51,068 bases of DNA from CAZNNH01 sp964574335 (GTDB taxonomy: Bacteria > Acidobacteriota > Vicinamibacteria > Fen-336). Position numbers and translations under genes: made by a program. The stretch spans positions 1 to 51,068 of the forward strand of contig CAZNNH010000028.1 of NCBI GenBank assembly GCA_964574335.1, read 5' to 3'. Positions 23,901-31,269 of this stretch are shown here, one piece after another (the first letter of the stretch is position 1; each line of letters starts with the position of its first letter). A model generated the notes under the pieces. It worked only from the letters and a program-made list of their open reading frames with translations, had not been told where the DNA came from and made no database searches.

Positions 23901-26638
23901 TCCTCTCGGAGCCCGGCTGAGGCGGAGCTGGCGGGATCCAGCAACGCCAGGAGGTTCTGGTCAGCGAGGGGCTTGACCTCGGCCGCGTAGCGGGCCCAAC
24001 GTAGCAGGCGCGCGAGCGGCTCGTCGCCGCGCAGCTCGATCTCGTGGGCAGCGTAGGTCGTGCGCACCTCGCGCAGCATCCGCTCGAGGTTGGCCAGCTC
24101 CCGTTCGACGGCGACGCGAGGCGCCTCGAGCCGCGCGGTTTCCGGGGCCAGTGCAGCCAGCGGATGCCGTGCGAAGACGCCTCCGGGGCAGGTGTCCCGG
24201 ACCCGCCGCGCAATCCCCTGGAGCCCCTCCCGCGCTCCCACCCATGTCGAATAGGCAGGCAGCAGCCTGAGCTGGGCGTCGCTCAACTTGGGCGCCCGCC
24301 CCGAAAGCTCGACCATCCTGCCAAGCAGGCGGCGCACGGCAGTGCCCACCGACTCGGGCGCTGCGCGCATCAGTGCGTCGAAGGTCTCGATTGGCTGCAG
24401 CTCCCGCGAGAGTGCGTCCAGACACGCTCGCCGCTCGCGGTCCGCGGCGTCCAAGGCGGCTTCACTCACCAGAAGCCGCTCGTAGCAGGCCTTCAGGTCC
24501 TGGATGAAGTCCCGCTTGTCAGCCTGCGAGTCATGGATCAGGCAGACCAGGTCGTGTAGGCCGCGCTGCCGCAGCCGGTGGTAGACCACGTCGATCGCCG
24601 CGCGCTTCTCGCAGACGAAGAGGACCCGTTTGCCATGGGCCACCATGTCGGCGATGAGGTTCGTGATGGTCTGCGACTTGCCGGTGCCGGGCGGGCCCTG
24701 AATGATGTAGGAGTTGCCTTCCTGCGCGGCGATGACGGCATCCAGTTGCGTCGGGTCGCAGGACACGACGGGATAGCACTCTTCCAGCCTTCCGGCGCCG
24801 CGCGAGGTGAGCGTCTGTGTCTCGCGCGGCGCCAGCGAGAAGATGGAGTCGAAGGGCGCGTTGGGCTGGTCACGTTCGAGCAGCTGGTTGTAGTCCCGGA
24901 CCAGCGACATCTTGCGGTAGTTGAAGTTTCCGAGGGTGAGGCTGCACAGGTCGAAGTCCCAGGAATAGGGGTTGCCGTCGTAACCGCCCTCGCGGAAGGC
25001 GGCGATCGCCTTCTGCTTCTCGCCGCGCCCGGCCTGCGGCTCGGACGCCACCATTTGCGGCTCGCGAATCCCTCCGGCCCGGAAGATGTCGCGCAGAGGC
25101 GCGGGCGAGGGCCGCACCATGCTGGTGAAGATACGCAGGCCCAGGGGTTGGTAGTTCTCGCGGCTGTAGCTGTACTCGAGCTCCCGGAAGCTCTTGAGAC
25201 TCACGCCCTTCACTCTGAGTCGGCGCCGATACTGGTCGAGCCGCCGGCGGGCGCGTGCGTAGACGAGGTCCACGACCGGCCGGTCCACGCGATTGAGCAC
25301 GACGCCCGGCTCGGTCGCCTCGATCTGCCTCACGAGAGCATCGTAGAAAGCTCGGATCGTCGTCTCACCCAGATCGATCGCGAAAGGCAGGTCGATGTCA
25401 TAGAGCTGTTTGAGGTGATGCCGCAGCACCGGATTGACCTCGACCTCCTGGCTGGTGGCGCTCAGAACATACGAGTCGCGCACGCCCCGCTTCTTCGCCA
25501 GCTCGACGGGCAGCAGCAGCAGCGGTGAGTCGATACGCTCGTTCGGGCTCTCCTTGAGGTTGTTCCAGCGCAGGAAGCACACGACCAGCCGAAGCTGGGA
25601 GAAGCCAAACTCCGCCCGGTCGCGGCGTGCCTCGGAGATGAGCTTGTCCAGCACGCTGGGCAGGTAGGGGGCGTCCTCGAACCGCAGATAGCGGTTGAGG
25701 GGGATCTCCTGGCCCCCCACGAGTTGCGACTCGACCGACTCCTGCCAGGTGAACAGTTGCTCCGGCCGGATGCTGCGTACGTCGAAGAGGATGGGAACGG
25801 ACGCAAACGTCAGGTTCAGACTCTGAAGGCTGGGCTTGAAGAACAGCAGCCGGTTTCGCTTGGAGATCTCGAACAGGCGCTCGCGCAGCCGGCTCAGCAC
25901 CATCCGACGGCGACCCGAGATGTCGGCTTCGTGGAAGCCGGGGATGGCGGTCAGGTCCATCTCGAGTCCCGCGTCCTGCTCGCGGTACCGGACCAGGGAC
26001 TCGATGACGGCGCCAAGATCCTGCGCGCGCCGATGCCGGTCGATCTCGGTCAGCCGAACGATGTGTCGCGCCAGAACCGGATTCAGGTGGGGGGCCACCG
26101 AGAACAGGTTGCGCCGGCGCCGAGCGAACGTTTCCACGTGGGAGGCATCGGTGAAGTCGAAGCCGCACGCTACGCTCGCCAGGAGAAGGCCGAGAACGTA
26201 CATGTCCGTCAGGGCGTCGTGGTGGCCGGCGAGGTGCTCCCAGCTCCGGTAGCCGACGACGTAGCGGGGCTGGTCCACACTCTCCGTGCGCCTGCCCACT
26301 AGCAGGTCCGTGGTCTCCTCGTCGCCCTGGTCGGCGTCCGTCGTCTGAAGGGTCTGGGTGACGATCTGCAAGGCGTTGCTGTGCTGCCGCTCGAGCGCCT
26401 TCAGCCGGGCCGCCGACAGGCGCGGGTCGCTCGCCCGGTCAGACTCGAAGTAGACCCGATAGTCATCGACCAGGAGGTCGTCGACCCCATCCAGTGGCGC
26501 CACCTTGCCGACCTCGTGGGTCTGGGCCACCTGGCGAAAGAGCGGCAGCAGGGTCGCGAGCGTGTCGTCCGTCGTGAACCCCCGCCGCTCGCGAAGGAAG
26601 TCGAGGAACCGGGGCCGGCTCGGCGCCGCGTGGCTCAC
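20960..26638 (-). CDS. Kinase-like/DUF4011/SF1-helicase/nuclease-like/WGR fusion protein
   Basis: A 1892-residue cytoplasmic multidomain protein. Residues about 20-220 resemble a protein-kinase C-lobe (HEVGKVAPLD where HRD would be, then YRSWEHLAGHHDALTDMYVLG). Residues 240-560 are DUF4011-like (SRLRERLFEISKRNRLLFF, then ERIDSPLLLLPVEL). The SF1 (COG1112) helicase has Walker A GPPGTGKS (648-655), DEAS near 1279, GDQMQLPP, and LENIQGDERDVVI with GGERRLNVAFSRAK near 1540. About 1600-1720 is restriction-endonuclease-like (VGQSRFRCDLAI, FGWQVYHALAKDWL). A proline/alanine linker leads to a C-terminal WGR domain (KKYWHVTV, VVSFGRIGTQGQLKRKPF). The GTG start overlaps the upstream protease stop (GTGA). 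The architecture points to anti-phage defence and recalls helicase-kinase Mokosh proteins, but it is not identical to them. Confidence 0.85.
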   Translation of the reverse strand: MSHAAPSRPRFLDFLRERRGFTTDDTLATLLPLFRQVAQTHEVGKVAPLDGVDDLLVDDYRVYFESDRASDPRLSAARLKALERQHSNALQIVTQTLQTTDADQGDEETTDLLVGRRTESVDQPRYVVGYRSWEHLAGHHDALTDMYVLGLLLASVACGFDFTDASHVETFARRRRNLFSVAPHLNPVLARHIVRLTEIDRHRRAQDLGAVIESLVRYREQDAGLEMDLTAIPGFHEADISGRRRMVLSRLRERLFEISKRNRLLFFKPSLQSLNLTFASVPILFDVRSIRPEQLFTWQESVESQLVGGQEIPLNRYLRFEDAPYLPSVLDKLISEARRDRAEFGFSQLRLVVCFLRWNNLKESPNERIDSPLLLLPVELAKKRGVRDSYVLSATSQEVEVNPVLRHHLKQLYDIDLPFAIDLGETTIRAFYDALVRQIEATEPGVVLNRVDRPVVDLVYARARRRLDQYRRRLRVKGVSLKSFRELEYSYSRENYQPLGLRIFTSMVRPSPAPLRDIFRAGGIREPQMVASEPQAGRGEKQKAIAAFREGGYDGNPYSWDFDLCSLTLGNFNYRKMSLVRDYNQLLERDQPNAPFDSIFSLAPRETQTLTSRGAGRLEECYPVVSCDPTQLDAVIAAQEGNSYIIQGPPGTGKSQTITNLIADMVAHGKRVLFVCEKRAAIDVVYHRLRQRGLHDLVCLIHDSQADKRDFIQDLKACYERLLVSEAALDAADRERRACLDALSRELQPIETFDALMRAAPESVGTAVRRLLGRMVELSGRAPKLSDAQLRLLPAYSTWVGAREGLQGIARRVRDTCPGGVFARHPLAALAPETARLEAPRVAVERELANLERMLREVRTTYAAHEIELRGDEPLARLLRWARYAAEVKPLADQNLLALLDPASSASAGLREELRGRAVAAEAVEEARASTAAWREKLEAQDLETALEMCAGLGSGLLRMLKPQYWTLRRLLNERYDFGRHAVKPTWERVLNGLRGEYEAEAKLAGIDRDARAKYGAEGGLATFEASLEGVRSAVSELFAGTPADERERVGPSPRTVAGLAESLPVLATLSERAGALLGDNPERSFGGLEATILSLKDNLHLLPDWLPCLAEIATLPEDLRRAIRALPCDLAGIEAASAKTTTEALCQPHHDLTHYTGAARDRHSAHLDSLQSHWLDVNAETILAQTWARFAERVALAARPSIKLSKEEEAFKRRYNAGRRELEHEFGKSMRYKSVRGLLAGAAGEVIRDLKPVWLMSPLSVSDTLPLDSGMFDAVIFDEASQVTLEEAIPALFRAQQVVISGDQMQLPPTNFFSASRTGEDTLLLEDEEDGGLVEYELDANSFLSHAARNLSSTMLGWHYRSRSESLISFSNAAFYEGKLLTVPDQQAAADRREPIRVAEPSDGAQFAALLMERPVSFHHLESGRYVGRTNLQEAAYIAELVRALLGREERPTIGIVAFSEAQQSEIETALERLADGDREFRTRLDEEYTREEDGQFAGLLVKNLENIQGDERDVVILSVCYGYGTDNRMRMNFGPINQSGGERRLNVAFSRAKTHMAVVSSVRHSAITNVYNDGANALRNYLHYAAAMSSGDSRTAVNVLRVLNPSGSAAELKPVVDAVADAIESALRGRNLEVVRNVGQSRFRCDLAIRRPGESAFGLVVFVDTERFYDERDVLEREVLKPRLLRAFGWQVYHALAKDWLADPDAVIDALVGRLEGRAGPAVEDIDTLLGVAPSELGAIPEPAEPAAPDVPAQPIALDASDAAPDPPPPASAEQEADTATPEPQPPDAGIVKPAAAVDVGEPERPAAETAAAPSALAPGESRLFELVAGRSKKYWHVTVDGSELVVSFGRIGTQGQLKRKPFASEAAARLEAERLIRQKLAKGYEEVAE

Positions 26639-27906
26639 GATGAAGGCCTTCCGGCGGCGGCCGCCTGTGCCAGGATGTCCGGCGCCTGCTGCTGTAGTTT
26701 CTTCAGCCGCGGCTTCGCCAGGTCGAGCTCGGTGCCGAGCGTCTTCAGGAACGCCCGCTCCACGTCGAGTTCCTGGGCCACGCGCAGAGCCGCGGCAAGC
26801 GGCGCCTCGTCGAGTGACCGCTCGACCGTCGCGAGGTCGAGAAGCACGAAGCTCAGGTACTCGGACACGTTCGGAGCCGCGCCACCGATCTCGGCCGCCA
26901 TGTCCGCCACGTCCCCGCTCGCGCCCGGCTCGAGCTCGGGGAAGAAGAGACGCGCATGGGCCACGAGGGCATCCGTCCTCAACCACTCGGGCTCGAGGAA
27001 GCGCAGCAAGACGCGCCGTGTGAGGTCCGCGAGGCGCTTCTGGCCCGGCAAGGACAGGCTGCCCAGATCGAGCTGGCCCTCGATCATTCGGACTACTTCG
27101 GCGTCGGCCTCGGCCCCACCGTCGGCCCACAGCCTCAGTGCGCGCGCCCGGATGTACGACTCAGGGTGCGTCAGCTCCTGTGCCTTCACCTGCTGCTGGC
27201 CGAGGATCTCGTCCGCCTGGCGCAGGTAGCTCTGTGCCTGGACGTCGGTCAGCCCGGTCTCGACCTTGATGAGCGAAGAGATGACGACCAGCGGATCCTC
27301 TACCACCGCCAGAGCGCCGCGGTCGGCGTGAACCTCCAGGTAGATCCGGAAGAGTCGCGCGGTCTCAAGATGGCTCATCTCGGCGCGCGGATGGTTCGAC
27401 ATCGCGCCGAGCATCTGGTCCGCGATGAGGAGCTCCCGATCCGCCTGTTCCCAGAGCAGGTGGTGCGTCAGCTCATGGGCGAGTGTGGCGCGCAGTTCCT
27501 CGCGGGAAAGGGTCGTCTGGACCGGCCCCTCGAGGACTACGTGGGCCTCGTCTGGCACGAACGACAAGAAGGCGTTCATGGCTCCCTGGCTGCGTGCCTG
27601 ATAGAGCGTGACCGGCACCTCCAGCCCGAGGCCATCGCGGACGCCGTCGACCAGCTCGTACAGCTCAGCCTGCTCCTCGCGCTCGAAGCGATAGCAGGAC
27701 TTCAGCAGTTCCAGCCGAGCCGTCTTGGCGTACTCCTCCAGGAACGAATTGGAGGAGTACCACTCCCATTGCTCGGCCTCCTCGGCCTTCAGGTGCGCGA
27801 CGACCTGGCGCTGGAAGGGAATGGCCTCGTAGGTGCGCTGGAGGATCTCCCGCGCCGACGGCTTAGGTCGCGCCTCGATTGTGCCTTCCGAAGCGTCGTC
27901 GTCCAC
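26635..27906 (-). CDS. Cytoplasmic HExxH zinc-metallopeptidase-like protein, partner of the helicase
   Basis: A protein of about 423 residues with a helical N-terminus (REILQRTYEAIPFQRQVVA, then EEAEQWEWYSSNSFLEEYAK), a VPVTLYQARSQGAMNAFLSF strand region and a zinc site: LAHELTHHLLWEQ (near residue 143) with EVHADRGAL about 48 residues later supplying the third ligand. This M48-like core lacks signal peptide and membrane helices, so it works in the cytoplasm. The helical C-terminal third is unassigned. The start is uncertain: GTG at 27906 is my choice; GTG at 27948 is possible, and the frame is open to 28116, but that part overlaps other sequence. Its stop overlaps the helicase start, implying joint production and probably joint function. 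Confidence 0.75.
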   Translation of the reverse strand: MDDDASEGTIEARPKPSAREILQRTYEAIPFQRQVVAHLKAEEAEQWEWYSSNSFLEEYAKTARLELLKSCYRFEREEQAELYELVDGVRDGLGLEVPVTLYQARSQGAMNAFLSFVPDEAHVVLEGPVQTTLSREELRATLAHELTHHLLWEQADRELLIADQMLGAMSNHPRAEMSHLETARLFRIYLEVHADRGALAVVEDPLVVISSLIKVETGLTDVQAQSYLRQADEILGQQQVKAQELTHPESYIRARALRLWADGGAEADAEVVRMIEGQLDLGSLSLPGQKRLADLTRRVLLRFLEPEWLRTDALVAHARLFFPELEPGASGDVADMAAEIGGAAPNVSEYLSFVLLDLATVERSLDEAPLAAALRVAQELDVERAFLKTLGTELDLAKPRLKKLQQQAPDILAQAAAAGRPSS

Positions 27907-28009
27907 ATCCGCCCCCAGATCGGATGAACCTGCCCAACGGAAGTGCACGGTATACCGGATTCCGACTCGAACAAAGCCGAAATCGAGCGCAGGCCCCAGG
28001 GAGGCGCTC

Positions 28010-28139
28010 GTGTCCGAGAAGATCCAGAAGCGGTTCCAGGAAGCCGCTTGGTGGGACGCGATGATGCCCAAGGTGCTCCCGAGGTACACGCAGCTGCCCC
28101 TGGTCCTCGGCGCCACAGGGGCGGCCGAAGTAAGTGCGG
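28010..28139 (+). pseudogene. Possible truncated 5' end of an unidentified gene
   Basis: GGGAGG followed five bases later by a GTG opens a frame reading VSEKIQKRFQEAAWWDAMMP and KVLPRYTQLPLVLGATGAAE. The composition is protein-like and the ribosome site is good, but likeness to anything stops near 28140, just before the IS91-type fragment. It may be a gene cut when the helicase module or the element arrived. I do not recognise the family. Confidence 0.3.
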
Positions 28140-28332
28140 GACGGTGTCCGTCACAACGCCACTGTCGAGGACTCGCTCGTCTCCGAGGACCGGCTCCGGG
28201 AGCTGCCGCATCTTCGTGGAGACGCTGCAGAGGTTCTACGCCGCCCGGGCGGCGGGGGATGGTGCCCCGGGGCGAAGACCGGGTCGGTGACCGCGGCGCA
28301 GCGGACCTCGTTTGACTTGGGGCTCAATCCTA

Positions 28333-28499
28333 GAAGGCGTACAGCGACGGGACGGTGGCGGTGGACCTGGGCCTGCTGTCGCTGCTGTGCCACCTTGCCA
28401 CCAGCGTGCCGCTACCACGCCTGCACACCGTGCGCTATGCGGGGGTGCTGGCGGCCGGGAGCGAGCGGAGAGCGAGGGTTGACACCCAAACCGCCCGCG
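28333..28499 (+). mobile_element. IS91-family transposase fragment with element end (right flank of helicase module)
   Basis: Encodes AYSDGTVAVDLGLLSLLC, LATSVPLPRLHTVRYAGVLA and AGSERR, then jumps directly into GGGTTGACACCCAAACCG (28476-28493), the conserved element end. Compared with 1-831, about 110 bp between the GS.WR codons and the end is deleted, and the hairpin is lost. Its first 59 bases repeat 20742-20800. The stretch 28140-28332 before it has no gene. Confidence 0.8.
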
Positions 28500-28698
28500 C
28501 ATTGCCTTCGTCCCGATTGTCTCAAAACCTACTCAAGACCTTGACAAACAGACCGATTGGGCCTAGGTTGTGGTTAGACGTTTCTCCTTCGCTGCGATCG
28601 ACGTGGGGGGGGCGTCACCGAACGTGGCGCCCCCCCCACGGTTTGGGCGAAGGGTTTCCGAGTCCGCCCCGATGGGGCGAAAGAGAGAGGAGTGGCTG

Positions 28699-29187
28699 AT
28701 GAGCAAGAGGAGTTGGGGCCTGGCGGCTCTGGCCGTGGCTGTCATGGCTTTCGTGCCCGCGGTTGTTGGCGCGGCACACCACGAGAAGAAGGACATCGTC
28801 GACACGGCGGTGGCCGCCGGCAGCTTCGGAACCCTGGCGACCGCACTGACCGAGGCCGGTCTGGTCGACACGCTCAAGGGTGAGGGCCCGTTCACCGTGT
28901 TCGCGCCGACGGATGAGGCGTTTGCGAAGATCCCCGAAGCGGACCTCAAGGCACTGCTGGCTGACAAGGAGAAGCTGACGGCCGTGCTCACCTACCACGT
29001 CGTGGCCGGCAAGGTGATGGCCGCTGACGTCGTCAAGCTGAAGGAGGCCAAGACGATCCAGGGCAGCAGCATCACCATCGACGCGTCCGATGGCGTCAAG
29101 GTCGACGGAGCCAAGGTCATCAAGGCCGACATCGAGGCGAGCAACGGGGTGATCCACGTGATCGACTCGGTGCTCATGCCGAATTAG
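28699..29187 (+). CDS. Secreted fasciclin (FAS1) domain protein
   Basis: A 162-residue exported protein. Signal peptide 1-26 (cleavage near VVGAA-HH), then one FAS1 domain with DTAVAAGSFGTLATALTEAG, the H1 motif GPFTVFAPTDEAFAKIP, the YH motif TYHVVAGKV and the H2 ending GVIHVIDSVLMP. FAS1 proteins mediate adhesion or polysaccharide binding. AGGAG lies upstream of the ATG at 28699. It is a single-gene unit closed by a strong hairpin. Confidence 0.93.
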   Translation: MSKRSWGLAALAVAVMAFVPAVVGAAHHEKKDIVDTAVAAGSFGTLATALTEAGLVDTLKGEGPFTVFAPTDEAFAKIPEADLKALLADKEKLTAVLTYHVVAGKVMAADVVKLKEAKTIQGSSITIDASDGVKVDGAKVIKADIEASNGVIHVIDSVLMPN

Positions 29188-29214
29188 TCGCACAAGACGT
29201 CAGCCGAAGGAGGA

Positions 29215-29242
29215 CGTCCCCGGCGAATGGGCGCCGGGGACG
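29215..29242 (+). terminator. Strong hairpin after the fasciclin gene
   Basis: CGTCCCCGGCG, loop AATGGG, CGCCGGGGACG: a perfect 11-bp stem about 28 bases after the stop. No T-run, but by far the most stable terminator-like structure in the window. Confidence 0.65.
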
Positions 29243-29573
29243 CCGATCGGCGCCTTCATCAGAAGAGCGACGCAGTCGGCCATCGCCCTGGCGGTCCTCC
29301 GAAAGAGACCGTCCGCATCGAGGATCTGTGGGAGCTGACGCTTGGGCTCGACACGCCCTTGGGCGCGTCCTCTTGACCCAGACGGACCGGTTGCGCCGCC
29401 GGTCGGGAGGCTGAACCTCGGGAGTCCTGACATGACTGCCCTTGCGAGCGCCGTGCCGCCGCTACGGGTAAAACAACCCAACGAAGCATAGTGCGCCACA
29501 TGTCGTCTGCCAACAGACAACGCAGGGCACCGGTGAAGGGGCAGGAAATCCAGGTCCTAGCTGGGGTGATATC
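29243..29573. other. Intergenic region upstream of the LOV gene
   Basis: No gene recognised on either strand. GGGGTG lies 6 bases before the GTG start of the following gene. No clear -10/-35 pair found. Confidence 0.4.
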
Positions 29574-30845
29574 GTGAGAGCGGTGCCTGACCCACCCCAC
29601 ACGAATAGCCCCGCCCAGTCGAGCCGGCTCCTCGACGAGCAGAGAGCAGAAGGACAGCTCGCGCTCAAGGACCGTGCGCTGTCGGTAGCAGCCGAGGGGG
29701 TCACGATCGCCGACGCACGCCTGCCTGACATGCCGCTGATCTACGCGAACGGTGGCTTCGAGCGCCTCACCGGCTACGCCATCGGTGACGTGCTCGGTAG
29801 GAACTGCCGGTTCCTTCAGGGGCCGGATACGGACCCGGAGGCGGCCGACGAGATCCGCCGCGCGATCCGGGGAGAGCGCGAGTGCGTCGTCGAGATCCTG
29901 AACTACCGCAAGGACGGCTCCACCTTCTGGAACCGGCTCTCGATCACGCCGGTGCGCGATACGGCGGGTGTCTTGACGCATTTCATTGGCGTGCAGTCGG
30001 ACGTGACGGAACGGAAGGAGGCTGAGGAGGGGCTGCGACGCGCCAGCCGGGAGCTGGAACGAGCCAACCAGCTCATGCGTGGAGACCTCGAGGCCGCCGC
30101 TCGTATCCAGCGTTCTCTTCTGCCCAGCCAACTGCCCACCCTCTCTGGTGTCCGCTTGGCGTGGACCTTCCGGCCCTGCCGTGAGCTGGCGGGAGACATG
30201 CTCGACGTGATCCCTCTCGACGAGCAGCACGTCGGGTTCTACGTCGCCGACATCAGCGGCAAGGGGGTACCGGCATCGCTACTGGCGGTGACGCTCAGCC
30301 ACACACTGTCGGCGATCCCTGAGCGTTCGTGCCTGCTGGCCAGGCAGGGGCCTGCCGCGCCGTACGTGCCCACCTCACCGGCGCTTGTGGCTGCCTCCCT
30401 CAACCGGCAGTTTCAGATGGAGGCGCGACGCGTCCAGTACTTCACGATGTTCTACGGCGTCTTGAACCTTCGCTGCCGCGACCTGCGCTTCGTCTCCGCC
30501 GGGCACCCGCCGGCGATTCTCGTGCCGAGCGAGGGACCGCCGACGGCGCTGCCCTCTGCGGGCTTTCCAGTGGGGCTCGTCGCGGAGGCCGAGTACGACG
30601 AGCGCCAGCACGTCCTCGTGCCGGGCGATCGGCTCTACGTCTACACGGACGGCGTCAGCGAGGCCGCCCGTGAGCCAGAGGGCGAGCTGGGCGTCGAGCG
30701 CCTCAGCGAGGTCCTCGGCGCAGGGCGAGCCGCTCCGCTCGAGGAGAGCGTGGAGGGCGTGCGCCGCCTCGTCGAGAGCTGGTGCGAGGGCGGCGAGCCG
30801 GCTGACGACGTTTCCGTCCTGGCACTCGAGGTGACGGCTGCCTGA
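29574..30845 (+). CDS. Blue-light LOV-domain PP2C (SpoIIE/RsbU-type) phosphatase
   Basis: A 423-residue photosensory phosphatase. Residues about 35-150 are a PAS/LOV domain with the flavin-adduct motif GRNCRFLQG (Cys78) and the flavin-binding residues N110, N120 and Q141. A helix linker (ERKEAEEGLRRASRELERAN) leads to a PP2C SpoIIE domain: metal-binding ELAGDMLDV, VADISGKGVPA, SAGHPPAIL, YTDGVSEA and ADDVSVLAL. Blue light would form the cysteinyl-FMN adduct and alter phosphatase activity toward a phosphorylated STAS-type antagonist, as in RsbP/RsbU stress pathways. No STAS or anti-sigma gene is adjacent, so its target is elsewhere. The GTG start has GGGGTG upstream. Confidence 0.95.
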   Translation: MRAVPDPPHTNSPAQSSRLLDEQRAEGQLALKDRALSVAAEGVTIADARLPDMPLIYANGGFERLTGYAIGDVLGRNCRFLQGPDTDPEAADEIRRAIRGERECVVEILNYRKDGSTFWNRLSITPVRDTAGVLTHFIGVQSDVTERKEAEEGLRRASRELERANQLMRGDLEAAARIQRSLLPSQLPTLSGVRLAWTFRPCRELAGDMLDVIPLDEQHVGFYVADISGKGVPASLLAVTLSHTLSAIPERSCLLARQGPAAPYVPTSPALVAASLNRQFQMEARRVQYFTMFYGVLNLRCRDLRFVSAGHPPAILVPSEGPPTALPSAGFPVGLVAEAEYDERQHVLVPGDRLYVYTDGVSEAAREPEGELGVERLSEVLGAGRAAPLEESVEGVRRLVESWCEGGEPADDVSVLALEVTAA

Positions 30846-31269
30846 GCCCCTCCGGAGACGCCGAGCGCCCCGTTGAGCCCGGCTGCGGCCGCGACCACGG
30901 TCAGCGCCCGTGGACCGCCCCAGCGGGAGAGCCACGTCCCGCTACGCTACCCGGCGCCATTCAAGATGTGGGCGAGTCGATTGCCACTGGACTTCCCCTC
31001 CGGATGGGAGTACAAAGGTGATACTCGCTTTCAACTTGCGTTCCACCAGCGAGGCCAGCGCTGCCGGTCGGAACCGAGCGCCAGCCACCTAGGGGGGTAC
31101 CGTGCGCCGATGTCGCCTTCGCGTGTCGTCGCCCCCCGGTGTCGCGGCGCGTGGTCGACCCCGAGATCGTCAATTGACGAGCGACCTTGGCGACTCCGGC
31201 GGCGGCGCAGACAGTGCTGCACCCAATCGGGGGACTTGCATTGGCCGGGCATAGGGAGGCTCAGTTCGC
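30846..31269. other. Intergenic region, no gene seen
   Basis: Open frames here lack protein-like composition and any family motif. GGGAGG at 31253-31258 is a ribosome site for the next gene if it starts at 31270. Confidence 0.4.

Noticed and set aside
27907..28116. N-terminal extension of the zinc-protease-like protein
   Set aside because: No family likeness, no good ribosome site, and a plus-strand start with a strong ribosome site occupies the same bases.
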